NCBI RefSeq assembly: GCF_047495875.1
Contig: NC_092474.1
Span: forward strand, 3,427,001 to 3,491,000
DNA length: 64,000 bases
Reading direction: 5' to 3'
Source of the DNA: Pithys albifrons albifrons
Taxonomy: Eukaryota; Chordata; Aves; Passeriformes; Thamnophilidae
The notes below the pieces were generated by a model. The model was not told the origin of the DNA. It did not search any database and saw only the letters and a program-made list of their open reading frames with translations. Below, one piece after another: positions 49,673 through 63,800 of the stretch (positions are counted from its first letter, which is position 1; each line of letters opens with the position of its first letter). Both the position numbers and the translations under genes were made by a program.

Positions 49673-52600
49673 TCTGTTTACAGCATGGCTGTTCAGCATC
49701 CCTTACAGCAACCACTCACTCTCAGTAACTCAGTCAGACCCACAAGCAAACCCCAGAAATTCAATGTCTGTCTGGAGGGCTTACATGGATGTGTGATGGG
49801 GATAAGGTACTTGCTGGGAACGAGGCCCAAGCCATGGTTAGTGGGTGAGGAGGAGGCCAAAAAAGGGGGATGTGGGTTGAAAAGATTGCTGGAAACCTTC
49901 AGGAAAACCTAGTTGCAGGAAATGTCATGAACACAATTGCAGAAGAAAAACAGGCAGCCAGCTGCTGCTGGGAAGGCTTGCCAAGGAAGAGAAGCCAAGC
50001 AGAGGGTGGGGTGAACCTTTATGAGATTAGCTTGTTTCTCCTCTTCTCCCCCAAATATAAAAAGCAAATATATATCTACATAGTGGTGGCCACCAAGAGA
50101 AGAGTGTGTGCACCTTCTTTCTCCAGTGTGAAACAGGACAAACCTTTGAGTCAAATCTGTCCTTGATCTAAACTCAGCAGCTCCAAGCCCAATGTGTTGG
50201 GTGTTGGACTTCCTCTCATCCAAAGCAATTCATAATTTATCCTATTAAGTTCAATTTTGAGTTCACTCATCTCTGTTTACAAAATACAGAATTTTGTCTA
50301 ATTCAGATATTTTGAAGCCTTGTTTTCTCAACCTCCAAAAATACCATGAATTATTTTCAAGAGGACAAGAAAAGTCACAAGACTCTTGTCTGTATCCTTG
50401 TGCCTTTTGTGCAGTTCACAGCCCCACTGAAATATTCTTATGTTTGTATGACTCAAAAGCACTTTTGATTCTGGTTTATGGATTAAATTAGAGCCTAAAA
50501 TGATGCTTCTAATTTAAGGATTTCCTGTCCTCACAGTGACATCCTGACTGTTGGCGTGACCTATTCAGGGACACACGGTTTATTGACTTCCCTTTTCATC
50601 TGCTTCTCCTAATTACCTAGAAGATTAAAACTTTAGGGTACATTCATCTACTCAGTTACCTGAAAAAAGACAGGCAGAAAGAATAATCACCTCTTTCTAT
50701 AGTGACTGTATTGGCTGTTTTCTTCCAAGCTGTGAGAAAACTGCATTGCAACAGACTTTGGGCTTAGATCAGCCAACTATTTTAATTTAGAGTCCATTTG
50801 ACTGATTCACCCTGAGATGTACTTAGCATATGTAATGCAAAAAATTTACAAATGGTACAAAAAGCAATTTAGCTTATGAATAGGGAATTATAGTGTGTTG
50901 TGGATAAAAGCCAGACCTTTAGTTGTTTCATTGTTGTGAAAAGAGTTGTGCCAACACACACTTACTGAAGCAATGAACAAAACACTGCAGGCTCCCAGGG
51001 CCAAGAGGAAAGTTTGCTGAATGTATTTCTTAATAGGACAATCATAGAGTTAAAAAACATGGCATGATATCACAAAGGGTGGAAGATTGTGACAGACAAC
51101 AATATAAAGTTCTAAACTGGTGAAATATCAGAGGTTATAAAAGCACCTGAAATTAGAGAAGCTTGCCATATAAATTGGGTTTGACCATTCCTTTGCCTGA
51201 GGCTAAAAATAGTTGACATATCAATTTCCTGCAAAAATCATGTTAATCAAATGCTACACCAATAGCCTTCCCCAGTTCCCAGAGTTCTCCATTTAACAGC
51301 TGCTGTACTGGGCAAGCCGTGTGAGAACAAAAAAGTAATGAAAAGACCCATGAGCAACAGACTGAAAAAATATCTTGGCTGCTCCACTAGATATCATTTT
51401 TGTAAAGAGAGAGAGAAAAGGAGGAGGGAATGAGTGAGGAAATTGTCCTGGTACTTTCTTTTTTAATTATTTCACATAGCAAAAAAAAAATTACTTCTGA
51501 ATGTGAACAGCATCAGAAGGTCTTGCTGTTTTTTGACTAGCAAGTCCACATTCATTTAAATAAAAATGACATTTCCCCATTAGGATCCCATCTCTTTTGC
51601 AACAGTGCACAAGGGACTTCATGTAACAGCCACCAAGTCAACATGTGAGCACCTGCAGACCTCAGTGTGGGCTGCCCAGCACTGTGCACCTGTCACACAC
51701 TTACTCAGGATCTGCAGAAACTGGGACTATTACTTGGTGCTCATCTCTCTCCACCTGTCTCTTTGATCCAGCTCAGGTTACTGCTCACAGCACAGTAACC
51801 TTGGTGGCACCTAGAAAAGCTGGGGCAGTGATTGCTGAATGTACTCCAGGTGCCAGGGCAGGTCTGTTAAAAGAATAGTAGCTTTTCTCTCTGATCTTGG
51901 GTGCCAAACAATGTAAGAGTCAGTTTTTTCCAAACTGCTTGAGGAAAGCTGCAATTTTGGCAATGGAAACTGTCTGCAACCCTTGAGTTAAAATTATAAA
52001 CTCCCTAAACACACATCACAATTCCCAAATGGTTTACCTTCAGTTTTACAGCTACAAAATTCCCATGGAAGTTACATTAATGAAGATCCCTCCTAAAGGC
52101 ACCTAACACAGCATCAGTGGGGCAGTGCTGAGGCCACGACTCAAGAGTTTCTGAGCCCAAAGTACCTTGTTCAGCCTCCCCTATGGACTGTATCCCTATA
52201 CATTCCTCAGTTTGAAAGATCTTAAATATGTAACAATATCTTTCTTCCCTCTTTCCTTCTCTTTGGCCTGGGTGCATTTGGCCTTGAGGGGTGTTTTGTG
52301 TGTGTTGGTAAACACTGGGCAGTGCCAGGGAGTTTCATGCCAAACTCTGCCAGTTTGGAAGCCAGAACTGCTTAAGATGCAGCACTGCAGTGCAAGCCCA
52401 GCCAAACTCCCATTGACTGCAATCTGGATTAATAACACAATATTGTTGCAAATCATGGAAATAAAGGGGAGCATAGAAAGGTTGAAAAATAGCCACAGAA
52501 AGCAGCAGGTTCATTTTCATTAGAGATGCATGGAGCTGACTTCAGTGGAAGGCATGCACAAATGGAAATGCAGGAAAAGGACCTCTGAAATTCAATTTGG

Positions 52601-55600
52601 GCAGCAACCAAGTTACTTCAGTAAATATTTGATGTTAAAAAATTTAAATGCCAGTCAGTGAGGAGCTGGGCTTAGCACAGCAGCATTTCCTATGTGAGCA
52701 GCAACAGACACAGGACTGAACTGATGATGTGGATGAAAAGCTGCCTTAATGCTCAAGTGAAAACATTTCTCACATCTCTTAAAGCACAGTTTTGTTCCAA
52801 AGAGTGGCAAAGTGGAAATATTAATATTGTCTCTCTAGAAAGGGTCTCATTTAAGTAATTAGCAATATAGCAGATAGAAGGTTTTGATATGTCCTTACAG
52901 TTAAACAATTATATCCATATATAAGAAAAAAAATTATATGTACACAGCCATCTAAACCTACATGTGATTTAGACATGGAAGGATGGACCAAGTGCAAAGT
53001 TAAGCCAATGACACTGATGCACCTGGGACATGTTTCCTTACCTCTCTGAGTTTTAGCAGGTCAATTCAAATGAGAGAGCAAGTGAGAGCCAGTTTCTTTC
53101 CTGTGTGTTATTGATAGAGTTTTACTCTGAACCAGAATGATCAAACTTGTTGGGACACTCCACATTGCCCTCAACCATCTCAGAGCACAACCTCCAACCA
53201 GACATTACTTCTCCAAAATTAATGAAGGCAGTCTGGCTCCAGAGAGATCTAATTTAAATCAAGTAATTAAAAATGCAGGTTATTTTACTCAAGGTGCCCA
53301 TGTTGAGGCAGTTACTCATTGCTTAAAAGACCTTATTTTGGTTCAATGTAATGCAGAGCAGCTGTTCTGCTTTGACCAACTCCCCTCCAATACACACACA
53401 CTCAGGTCCAGAACCTCTCACTGGACCAAAAAAGAAACCCAATGTGATTTTCAGGGCTCAAAGAGTTTTCAGACTGGCAAATAAATAATAAAAATATATA
53501 ATTGTTTAAAATCTATAATCTCCCTGAAGTGGAGGTCACAAAGGAGCCATAAACAGGCTCCTGTGGGGCCAATTTCCCCTAACCAAGATTTCACTTTTGT
53601 CCTTTATGCTCTGTTCTGCCTTAACACATCTGAGCTGGATGGGCCAGGCAGGAAGTAATCTTGGAGAAGTAAGACTAAAAATCCCAAACTACCCCACAGA
53701 CAGGCATTTGGCCCTTTTTTTCCAGGAGGTAATTTTGTGAGATACTTCTTGCCAAGGCTGGCTATTAATGCAACTGCTTGTGGTGTTCATTCCTCTGGTC
53801 CAAGCCTCTGTTGCTTTATGCTGCTCCTGCACTCCCAGGCCCCTTGAAAACACAATTTTTAAAGCAAGTCAGCCACTTACAAAACTGCCTCTGCAAACCA
53901 TCCAGCAGCTTTGCAAATACCTGTCACATACACTGCTAGAAGTTTTTTTGGATAGATGAATGAAATATCTTTTCAGCTTGTCTCCACCCTCCCTACAAGC
54001 AGCATAATACAAGAGATTTTGTGGTCATGCTGATACAAGCTAATGATAACTTTCCAAAACTGCTCAGTGAAATAGATGGCACTGTCAGTTCTTAAGTTTG
54101 GGGTTTTTTTCCTTTTTCTGCTATTCTACACTCTTGTATTGAAAATGTGTTGCTTTTCTAAAACAAGAAGCAGATGTGCCTTCTATACACCCTTTCTTAA
54201 TCTACTTTGCTTTGCTTAACTCATGCAAAAGTATTACCAAAGGGAAACAACTGGTCTGACTGAGGTAGAAAAGGCTATTTAAAAACAGGTTTTCTAATCC
54301 AACAGACCCATAATGAAAGAGGTAAATAAATCATTTTCCCCCCATTCACCTGCAGTATTTTGACATAGGCAGAAATATTTCCCTTTGCCATACAACCATC
54401 CAGGCCCAACGCAGAGCTCTTTAACAGGAAACATTGTCTAGGTAATGACAAGAGCTGTGACAGGGACCAGAAGGCAAGTAAAAACATAATCCCTTAAAGG
54501 GATGCACAGAGTAGAATCAGCTTTAGGAATATTTTTGCTATTAGGTAATATTTCCACAATTCTTAGTTTCCAAAACAGCGCTTGGACTTTTCCTCCTGGT
54601 GGCTTTTTTTTTTTAAAGAAGAGAAACATTTGCATCAGATAAAATGCTTCAGCTGGTAGCTACAATTCACAATCTCCATGTTAGTGGTGCAGAGAGAATT
54701 CAAATCAGAAACAAGAAAGTGGAACAGCTCAGCACCAGCTGGAGTTGAGCACTGTGCCCCTGTGACACCACAGAGAGCAGCAGGACAGGCAGGCAGGGTC
54801 TGACAGCATTTGCTCCAATTTCCACAGTACAGACACCCATATCCCACATAACACATGCCTGGATTTTTGATAACTACATTTTCCAAAACACAGGTGAAAC
54901 TGAAACCCCATAAAACAGAGGTTTGGTACCTACAAAGAACATTTTTCAACAAGAAATTGTGCTGAATTTAAAAGCAACATGAAACTGAAAAACCCAACAA
55001 CAGTGAAAAGTCTCAGTGGCCCTTTTTGGTTTCAGTCGGACAAATTTCTTTGCCAAACCAGAAACAAAATCTGAGTTAGCAAACATTTCTCTTTCCTACA
55101 AGAGTGAAAGTCATAGTGATAAAAAGAATCAATCAATATTTGCTCATATGGAAAAGGCTTTAGAGACTATTTAGGCAATTTTTCCCACAATAGGCACATA
55201 GTTAGATTTCCAAGAGAATAATCAATATGTATTACCTTTTCTAAGTAGACCAGTGAAAAAAAAAGGCACAAAGATACAAAGATGTTCCAGTTTTCCCGTA
55301 CAAAACCCAAAGTCTGTGTCCTTTTTGAAGAGCACAAGGACTTTGACAGTGTGCAGCAGTGAAATATTAACAATTCATTTACTCTGCATGATCGGAACAG
55401 GAATAATGGACTGCTTATGGAATAATTGGGAATAATGTGTTTATCTCCTTTACAAAGACTGTGGTCCCCTGCACTTCACCTCCAGGGACAAAATCAGCTT
55501 CTGGGAATGAGTAACTTTGTAGGTCTGGGGACACAAGATGCCTAATACAGCCAAAACTCATGGATGAACCAGGACAAGACAGAAAACACCACAGGAATAA

Positions 55601-57470
55601 CAACATGGTGAGGGCTACAGATCCAGGGAAAAACCTAGATTTTGTAAGATATTCTGTTGCTTTATCCTCATCCATTTGTAGAATCATCTTTGCTAACATT
55701 TCTTTCCAAACAAAGGACCAGGTTTTAAGGGGAGTTTTGAAGACATGATTTAATGAAAGCTTTAGGAGGAACTTTAATAGTTCACGTCAGAAACAGAGTA
55801 CCAGGCTTAATGGTAAGGATATTTACCACTCAGGACGTTTGTTGCTAATTTTTTTTTCTAGGACTGGATTTATATGTTAGCATTTTCCATTCTCATTAAA
55901 ACTCTGGCTATGCGGATGTTGCCTCTGAAAGGCAGTGACTCGCATTCTTTGTGAATTATATGTGGCAGCCTTTGTTTTATATTGACTCTTTCAGCTCATA
56001 CATGCCTTGACTGGCTGCTGATCATCATTTATCCCTTCCCTGACTCCTCTAATCTCCGGGGAGCGGGTGGGACAGGCAGTCAATGGACGCGATGGAGTAT
56101 AAATAATGACAGAGTACAATAAACATTCCAGTTGCAAAGCCACAGCTCCTGACAAAGGCTCTCAGAGAGACACAGCACACAGTTCTACGATAAGACTGTT
56201 GTAACTAGACTGGAAAATATTACAGAAAACTTAGGCTTGCTTAAGGTCAAGACCCATTAGGTGAGTTAAGGGAATGTTCATTCTGTGTAATCAAAAACCC
56301 CCTTCAATTCAGGACATTTGGGTTTATTCCCTAATTTTCACAGGTCCATTCCTGTCTCTATGTTTCGTTTCACATTCATTATCCTCCCTATTTACTCTGT
56401 AATGTCTCAGACTAAAACATGACTCCTGTATCATGTTTTGCCCAGGGGGGACACAGCTGAAGTCTGCAGGGATCAGTGTGGAATCCTGTGTTCATGAACA
56501 GCCTGAAGCTGTGGCATTTCCCCATAACAGCTGGACACCTCTCTAAGTACACAGTGAACCAGAGTGAGGGGCTTTCTTCACCTGACTCCATTCCCCAAAC
56601 TCTGGGTGGGGAGACACATGCCCACTGCTTCATTTGCCCCAGCTCTAGCAAACAGACAGCCACAGAGTGATAATTATCTGAAAACAAGAAAACTAACCCC
56701 ACAAAAAAGCAAGGTTTCTAGCACATTAATAAGTTACAGCTTCTGTCTTGAGTACAGTGAATTAATGAGAAAACTCATGGCAAGGACAGGAGCAGGACTG
56801 GTGTGTTCAGATACAGGCCAGATCTGCACCCAGTTGGATCTAAAATTAATCCTCATCTTGAGATAAAAACGCTCTTCTGTAATGCTCATGAGAGGCAGAG
56901 AGACATAAAGCACTCTCTTGCAAGACTCTATTGCTCAGACCTTAACACTCCATTAAGATATTATGTTCTCATGACCATATCTTTCAAGGATTAAGCTCAT
57001 GGGTTTCCACTGTTGCTTTTTCCCCCCTATTTTTCTTTTCATTGTGGGGAAAAAAACCTCTCTGAAGAACATTTTTTTCCTCTGATTTGAATCTTTTCTC
57101 CCATTTCTGTACATTTGCCAAATATGAGTTGTGGTTTAGTTTGTTGCATGAATAGGGATGAAATCCACACAACTATTTAGTGTCATTTTTCATTCATAGG
57201 AAATGTCAGGATGCCAGAACTATTTGATTTATGCATCAGCCACATCCAACAAATGGGAACCAGTCAGGAATTGGGCCTGGTCCATTAACTCCAACTACAA
57301 AGTTGAGCAATATGAGACTAAGCCATTGAGTTGGTTTTTCAGATGAGAAAATGGAAGTCAGTGGAGCTTTGTGTCTGTCTCCAGACACAGCACAGACAAA
57401 GATGTTGTTGGTGATGCAGCAGAGGCAGAAAAACAGTCAGTGGAATTTAAGTCATGGCCCTGGCTCTGCG

Positions 57471-57567
57471 ATGGTGATGATGATGATGATGATGAGGAGG
57501 AGGAGGATGATGAGGATGACTGATGATGATGATGATGATGATGACAATGATGATGATGATGATGATG
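57471..57567. repeat. Interrupted GAT/GAG trinucleotide microsatellite
   Basis: Runs of GAT are broken by a GAG block and by CTG and CAA interruptions: about six GAT, four to five GAG-type triplets, mixed GAT/GAG, then about seven and six further GAT. Depending on frame and strand it yields runs of Asp, Met, Ser or His, so the flanking open frames are low-complexity artefacts. Confidence 0.95.
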
Positions 57568-60500
57568 CACTAGGACTGTGCTGAGGGGTTGCAGCAGGAG
57601 CACAGCCATCCTCCAGTTCCTCACAGAGCATCAGCCAGCCTGGATGGACAGAGGGGCTGGAGAGCTGCATGTGCCAATCTGCCAGCCAGCCAGGAGCCCT
57701 TGGGATGGCAGGAACCACACAAGGCAATAAATGCAGCATTCCTGAGAAGCAGAAATGTTCAGTATGGTTGTTTTTTTTTTTTCCCAGGATAACCAGGATG
57801 GAAGTTTTAAAGTAGGAGAACATTCAACCTTTCAGTCTTTGGCCACTTTGTAAATAACAGCAGCTTGTCCTCAGCTGAAAGTTTACAAGAACATTCGAGC
57901 AAAGGAGTTGTGTGCAGCTGGACACAGCAAACCCAACGTGCCACAGAAAACTCAGGAATGGCAGCAAAGTGCTGGAGAAGGAATCGCTGCTGCCAGACCA
58001 TCCCTCCAGGCATGTCACAGAGCCCACAGAAAGGCATCTCCTGCCGTCACTTCAGATGCCTCCACAGTTACTCAGCTCCCAGCCTGCACTATTTGTCTGG
58101 AGCTCAGATTTTCCATGAGATTCCTGAAATCAGCAGCGGGTCCCTCTGGAAACTGATCTAATGGTTTGAGGAATGCGGCTTTGGTCACCAGGGCTTTGCA
58201 AGATCTCCAAACCCGCTTGTCAATGACTTAGTACAACCATTTAAAATGGGCAAAGAATGAGAAATGTTCTCCCTTCCACGGCTATGCTGCTACGCTCCTT
58301 TCCTTTCTTGTTCTTGCACTTCAGGGAAATGTCACTGCATGATAATCTGGATTTTTAAGCATCTTGACACAGAAGCTTTTAAGCTCCAGTGACACAGGCA
58401 CCCTGTAAATCAATTGGTGTCTTTTCTTGTTGTGCTTTCTTCTCTAAGAAAAATATATTACATAAATAGGGGGAATGCTTTTAGAACTAATAAAACCATA
58501 ATCGTATGTAAACAGAAATGGCTGAGTGCACAATTTAATTTACTAGGAGAATTCTGTAGAACATCAGAAAAGTTACAAACCAGAAATCAAAAGCCAGTAG
58601 TTTTATAGGGCTCAGAGGCACCCATTCTGTTCCCACCAGAACCAGCAGGGAAACTCCCAGTAACTTCAGTGGGTACAAGGCACAATATTCCTGTTCTGCT
58701 GTGATTTAGAGTTATTAAAGACAGTCCATTTTTAGGAACACAGCGTCTCAGAACATTACAGCAACTATTTCACTGTCATCTCAGTGTCATTCAGGATGTT
58801 TTATGCCATGGAATATGGAGATTTCTTTCTTTTGTTAAACACATTATTTTTGGAATCATTCTTGCTAGTGTCCATAGGAATATTTCCAATAGGGCAACAC
58901 TTCCAATTAAGACCTCCTTTTTACAGTTTATAAATACTCAAGTAAGTGACTGATAGCCTAAAAAATTAAGTGTATTTTTTAAATAAAGAGATGATTGTTA
59001 ACCTGTCACAGTGTGATACCCAGTCCAAATAAGTCAAGAGATTCCTTCCAAGCATTACTTACAATTTGAGAACGTTCAGTATCCTCACAAACAAAAATGG
59101 CACATGCTGTGCGTGTCTACCCCATGCTCATGTCATCTACTGCTTACTTAGAAAGATATAAAAGGTGGTTCATTAACAATGTCAAGTAATTTCTCACATA
59201 GATGAGAGGCTCTTGCACAAACTCTTGTGGTAAATGATTCAAAATAGAGTATTTCTGAAACTAGAGAATAGAAGAAGCAAAACAACCTTCCCCAGAGATG
59301 TATTTAGATTCTCTGCTGCACAGTAAGTTATCAGGGGCATCAACACAATCACTGGGATTCTCAGGCTGCCTTGCACACAAAAGGCTTTGCTGCAGTTGGT
59401 GGGAGCATCACAGAAGCACTCTCATAAAACCAGTACCACAGGGCTGCAATTTACCTCGTGGGGATCATGATCACCGTGGGGGACAGCCCAGGCTGTGCCT
59501 GTTAATAAATCAGAAGTTTAAAGCACCAGAGTGAAATAGCCTTGAGCGTCAATATAAAGAAAGGGAATATAATTTAAAGGCAATCTTCTAGTTTGTGGCC
59601 AGCCTTTCATCATGATCTCCTCATGCTCCACAAAATCAGGAAGCAGAAGGGCCTGAGGAAGGGGACAGAAAAACGGGAAGAGAGCAGAGGGAAGGGAAAG
59701 CACACCCCTTTCTTCCTCTTGGACTCAGCCACGATTACAGTGAGTCTGAAACCTGCTTCAGAGTCCTACAGAGAAAATGTTGAGGAATGGAGGAAAATAC
59801 AACTTTCAAAAGTAGCAAAATCCCACATGAAATATTATTTCCCATCAGAATTATTCCTTATGCCTCTTCAAACTGTGTTGCACAAGAGTCAGCTACCCCT
59901 GGTTCTGCCCAGCACATGTTGGGTACATTCTAAGTAAGATGCACCCCGTGCACCCAGTGGAGGGCAAAGAGTAGCTCAGGGAATCTTCTAAGCACTTGCA
60001 GCAGCAGGACTTGAGTAACACAATCAAGCCTCTTCTTTCTTTTTTACACACTAGTGATTCATTTCTGCTTATTTCCCACCAGCAAAATACTGATCCAACC
60101 AGATATTTTTCTGCAGTTTTGCTCCTATGTCTCTTCTCATTTTTTGCCTTGGCAAACTCTCTGAGTTCTCTACACATTCAACCTCAGTAAAGTAGGAAGA
60201 GCAACAAAATCAAAAGACCACATCCAGTGTGTCAGGTGAGTCAGGATGTTTCAGGGATATCCAGCCTTTAATGTCTGCTACCTGTAAAAGCAGCTTTTCA
60301 CAATTTGGTCACTAAGGCAGGTCAGTGTTGAGTTCTTAATGCAAGGAGTTCCAATGCAAGTTTGCATACAGACCTGTAATCATATGCTTAGTCTCATTAT
60401 GTTCCCTGGAGATTTAAGGAGCTCCAGGGTGAGTGCAACAGTGACAGACTGAGCTGAAACATCAGCCCGGTATGTCCCACTTACTCTGCCTACAAAGTGA

Positions 60501-60787
60501 GCTACATTACTAAATTCATGGCTTGATCCCAAACCCATTCAAGCCAGCTCCAGTCTTTCACTGGATTTAAAGGAGTTTTGGACCATTGTCTCCATTACAG
60601 AGCCAGCAAAATTCCTCATTAACACCCTCAGAGACTTCAGACTTCCTCAAGATTCCATTACTAGAAAGTACTGCCAGCTCCAATGCTTTTCAGCACCAGA
60701 ATCCTTTGCAACACAGAGGTGTGGCCTCCTACAAAGGTACATTTTGCTTTTTGCTTGTTTATTTTCCAGCTTACACTATTTTCTCTT

Positions 60788-60805
60788 CTTTTTTTTTTTT
60801 TTTTG
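60788..60805. repeat. Poly-T tract
   Basis: An uninterrupted run of T inside a pyrimidine-rich stretch. On the minus strand this is poly-A, which could be a retroposed tail, but no element was recognised beside it and no target duplication was seen. Confidence 0.6.
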
Positions 60806-63800
60806 CTTTGATTGACTCAGACACAGGTTGCCCTAATGTTTAGAAATGTGAACTTAAAGGAGCAACTTGGGTAAGGGAATGCTCAGGACAGAAAAGCCAT
60901 TGCTGTCTGCAACAGCCCTTCCTTCATCCATTCCACCAATTCCAGCTGTATCCTCTTCCCAAAAGTACAATCTTATTCTCTGTAAAGAGGAATTTGCAGC
61001 TTTGCTGGAGAACATTTCAACCACCTGCACTGAGCTGAGGCATTGCACAGCCCAGGGGAGGAACTGAGGGGCTTTTCAAGTTAAGGAACCAGCATCATTC
61101 CCCCTCTAGTCTCCTAAACAAACGATGGGGTTACTCAGGCAACAAAATTATGCCCTTTGGTCTGCACCACTCCAAGGATCTTCTCATTTGCTGTCAGTAG
61201 AGATATTTAGGGATGCAACACAACTGTCATAAGAACTTGCATGAGAAGACAAAAAGATGACATTCATGTGAACACATCTGGTGAAATGTAAACACTAAGG
61301 AGCTGTTTGTCACATTTCTGAGGGCTGTGAGATCTAATCTGTGCTGCAGATCCATGTCGTATTCTTGAAGAATCAAGGTCATTAAAATACTGTTTCTCTC
61401 TAAATCCAAATGCCACTTGTGCTGCTTTCAGCTCCTTTTTCTTCCCTCTCCTCAAGGACTGAAATCATAGTAATAATCACCTTATTTTAAAACTTAATAG
61501 AAAAAAACAGTGAAACTAATTCCAGCCTCGGGCAGTCCAGACAGCAGTAATCTACTCTCCTCCTTAATTCATCCTAGACAGACGAGATTGCAGCGAGATT
61601 GCATCTTTTTATCAAGCACAGGCTGAAGGACTGGAACACGGGGCTGTTCTCTGTTCCTTCCCCTGCGTGCCTGACAACCCCTCTGCCTCAGTGGGAACAC
61701 AGAAATACACTGAAAAACCTACAGATAAATTAGAGCTGAATCAAAGCACACACAGAAACACAGCCCAGAGAGCAGAACTGCTGCAGAGGGCTCTGGGCAC
61801 TGTGCAAATTGGCTTGTTTGGTTGTTTGGTTGTGGCTTTTAGACGTACTTTTCTTAGAGGGACAGTTGATGGAAACAAAGGGAAATTGTTTCCCAGCACT
61901 CCTTGAAGTCACAAAACTTTCTTTGAGGGAAAACCCCCACGTTGAGTTGGAAACAGAGTGCATGTTATTCCAACCAAGCCATTGGTATCCAGTTCTAACT
62001 TCACATATCTTTTCTGTTTCTTTCACTCTGTTCTCAAGCTGAAACACATGATGTGTTTGGGCACAGCACAAACTGCAAACTAAAATACATTTTCTGGACT
62101 GAGCCAGCAGGGCTTTGATTGTGGTTGGAAATCACACAAACAAGTGAATGAACACAGGAGAGAGTGTCCAAAAATACATTCTCTGCACAGAATGAACTCT
62201 CTCCAATTATGTTAAATTATACACCAGTTTATCTGAGAGTAGAAAGAATCACACCCAAAAAAAAGAGCCAGGGCTACAAATGCTGAGTGCACAAAGAGCC
62301 CAGTCAGAAACCCATGAAATATAAAATGACCTACTGGGAGATTTGGATGGTTTTCTCATACACATAAAGCAAAGAAGAAAATCACATGTATGTCTGTCCA
62401 TGAAATTGCTTTGTGGTGTGAAATTACCCATTCTCTGGACAGAAAACTCACAGATTCACAAAGAATTGTTTCTCATTTTTGCTGAAATTTTACATGAAAC
62501 AAACATTCCTCTCTACTTTTTATTTGTATTTTATAATTTTGTTTGCCTTTCCCATTATTTGTGCAAGTGGGACTGGAAAAAAAAATCATGAAATTCTAAA
62601 AATTAAAATATTGAAAGGTTTGAATTTTACATACCATTTCCCTCAAGAAGTCACTGAGTGATAAAAAATTTTCCCTTGATTTTGAACAAAAATACTGTGA
62701 CATTTTGCAAACACTTTAATACTTCTCTTCTGCATCCCATTCCCTTGTTTTTCAGCATATATGCAATACAGCACCTTATTAAATTCAATCATACCAAGCT
62801 TTTGCCCAGAAGACATATCTTGGCATCTCAGAAGTATCCATTATCCCTGACTTTGACAACAGAACAGGTTTCCCTGTAGAGCCTGCAGGTTTATTTATCA
62901 CCCACATTTCTAAGGACCTACATGGCATTTTTCTTTTTGCTCATATTCCCCAGCCATAAATAAAGCTGTTACTCTCCTGCTTTCCCCAAGCCTTTTCTTT
63001 TTCCCACAATAGGGAGTTCATTCACTGGTTTTGGTGGCAAGAGGATCAGATCTACCCAAATTCTGTAAACGACAAGATCAGTCTCACTGGAGTGATGACT
63101 TCCAGCGATCTGCATTAAAATAAGATAGAAACAAAGCTTTGGGGCTTTATTTGTTTTTTGTTGTATTCTGAGGGTCTTGTTTCCTTCTTTTTCTTTCTTT
63201 TTTTTTTTTTGTTTTAGCACATGAAAAAGCCTGAAGCCAAAAATGTCATTTATTCATCTGAGTCTTTGTGATGCAAAGGTTTCTAAAGAGCTTGTTTTCA
63301 TTTTATGAGAAAAGGAGAGAGGAGGGACTTTGCTTTGAGATGGTTTTTAGCATTTCAACTTTTAACTTTGGAGAACAGCTTCAAGGCCAACACCTAAAAT
63401 ACAGGGTTTCTAAAGAAAATGCTGACAGCCTATAAACTATAAAAGTTAGAGAGAACCCTGTAATAGTAATAATAATATCTTTCATTTATATATAGTGTTT
63501 TTTCTCCCAAAACCTGTCTTGAGCTATAAGTCAAACGATCTGATCTGTGGCAGCAAAAAGACCTGAAATAAGAAGCCTTGTAAACTTCTGGATTGGAGAA
63601 AGGTTCCACTCCAGTTCAGTTGCTTCTCGGGACTTTCTTTCCAATAAAATTGAGCTAAATTAAACAAATTAATTTGGGCAGCTCAGCTGCTCACTAATGC
63701 AAGGAACAAGTCACCACTCTAAAAATATACAGGTTCTGTATCTGAGTAAATAAAAGAAGGGAAAGAGAAAAAGAAGATGAACTTCCCCAGCAGGAACTAG

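Noticed and set aside
57351..57624. Acidic or Ser/His-rich small proteins
   Set aside because: They are translations of the GAT/GAG microsatellite.
59044..59100. Minus-strand frame ACAIFVCEDTERSQI followed by a GTAAGT donor
   Set aside because: The donor is good, but the only acceptor candidate (GGGGTAG) has no pyrimidine tract and the peptide does not match ADGRD1.
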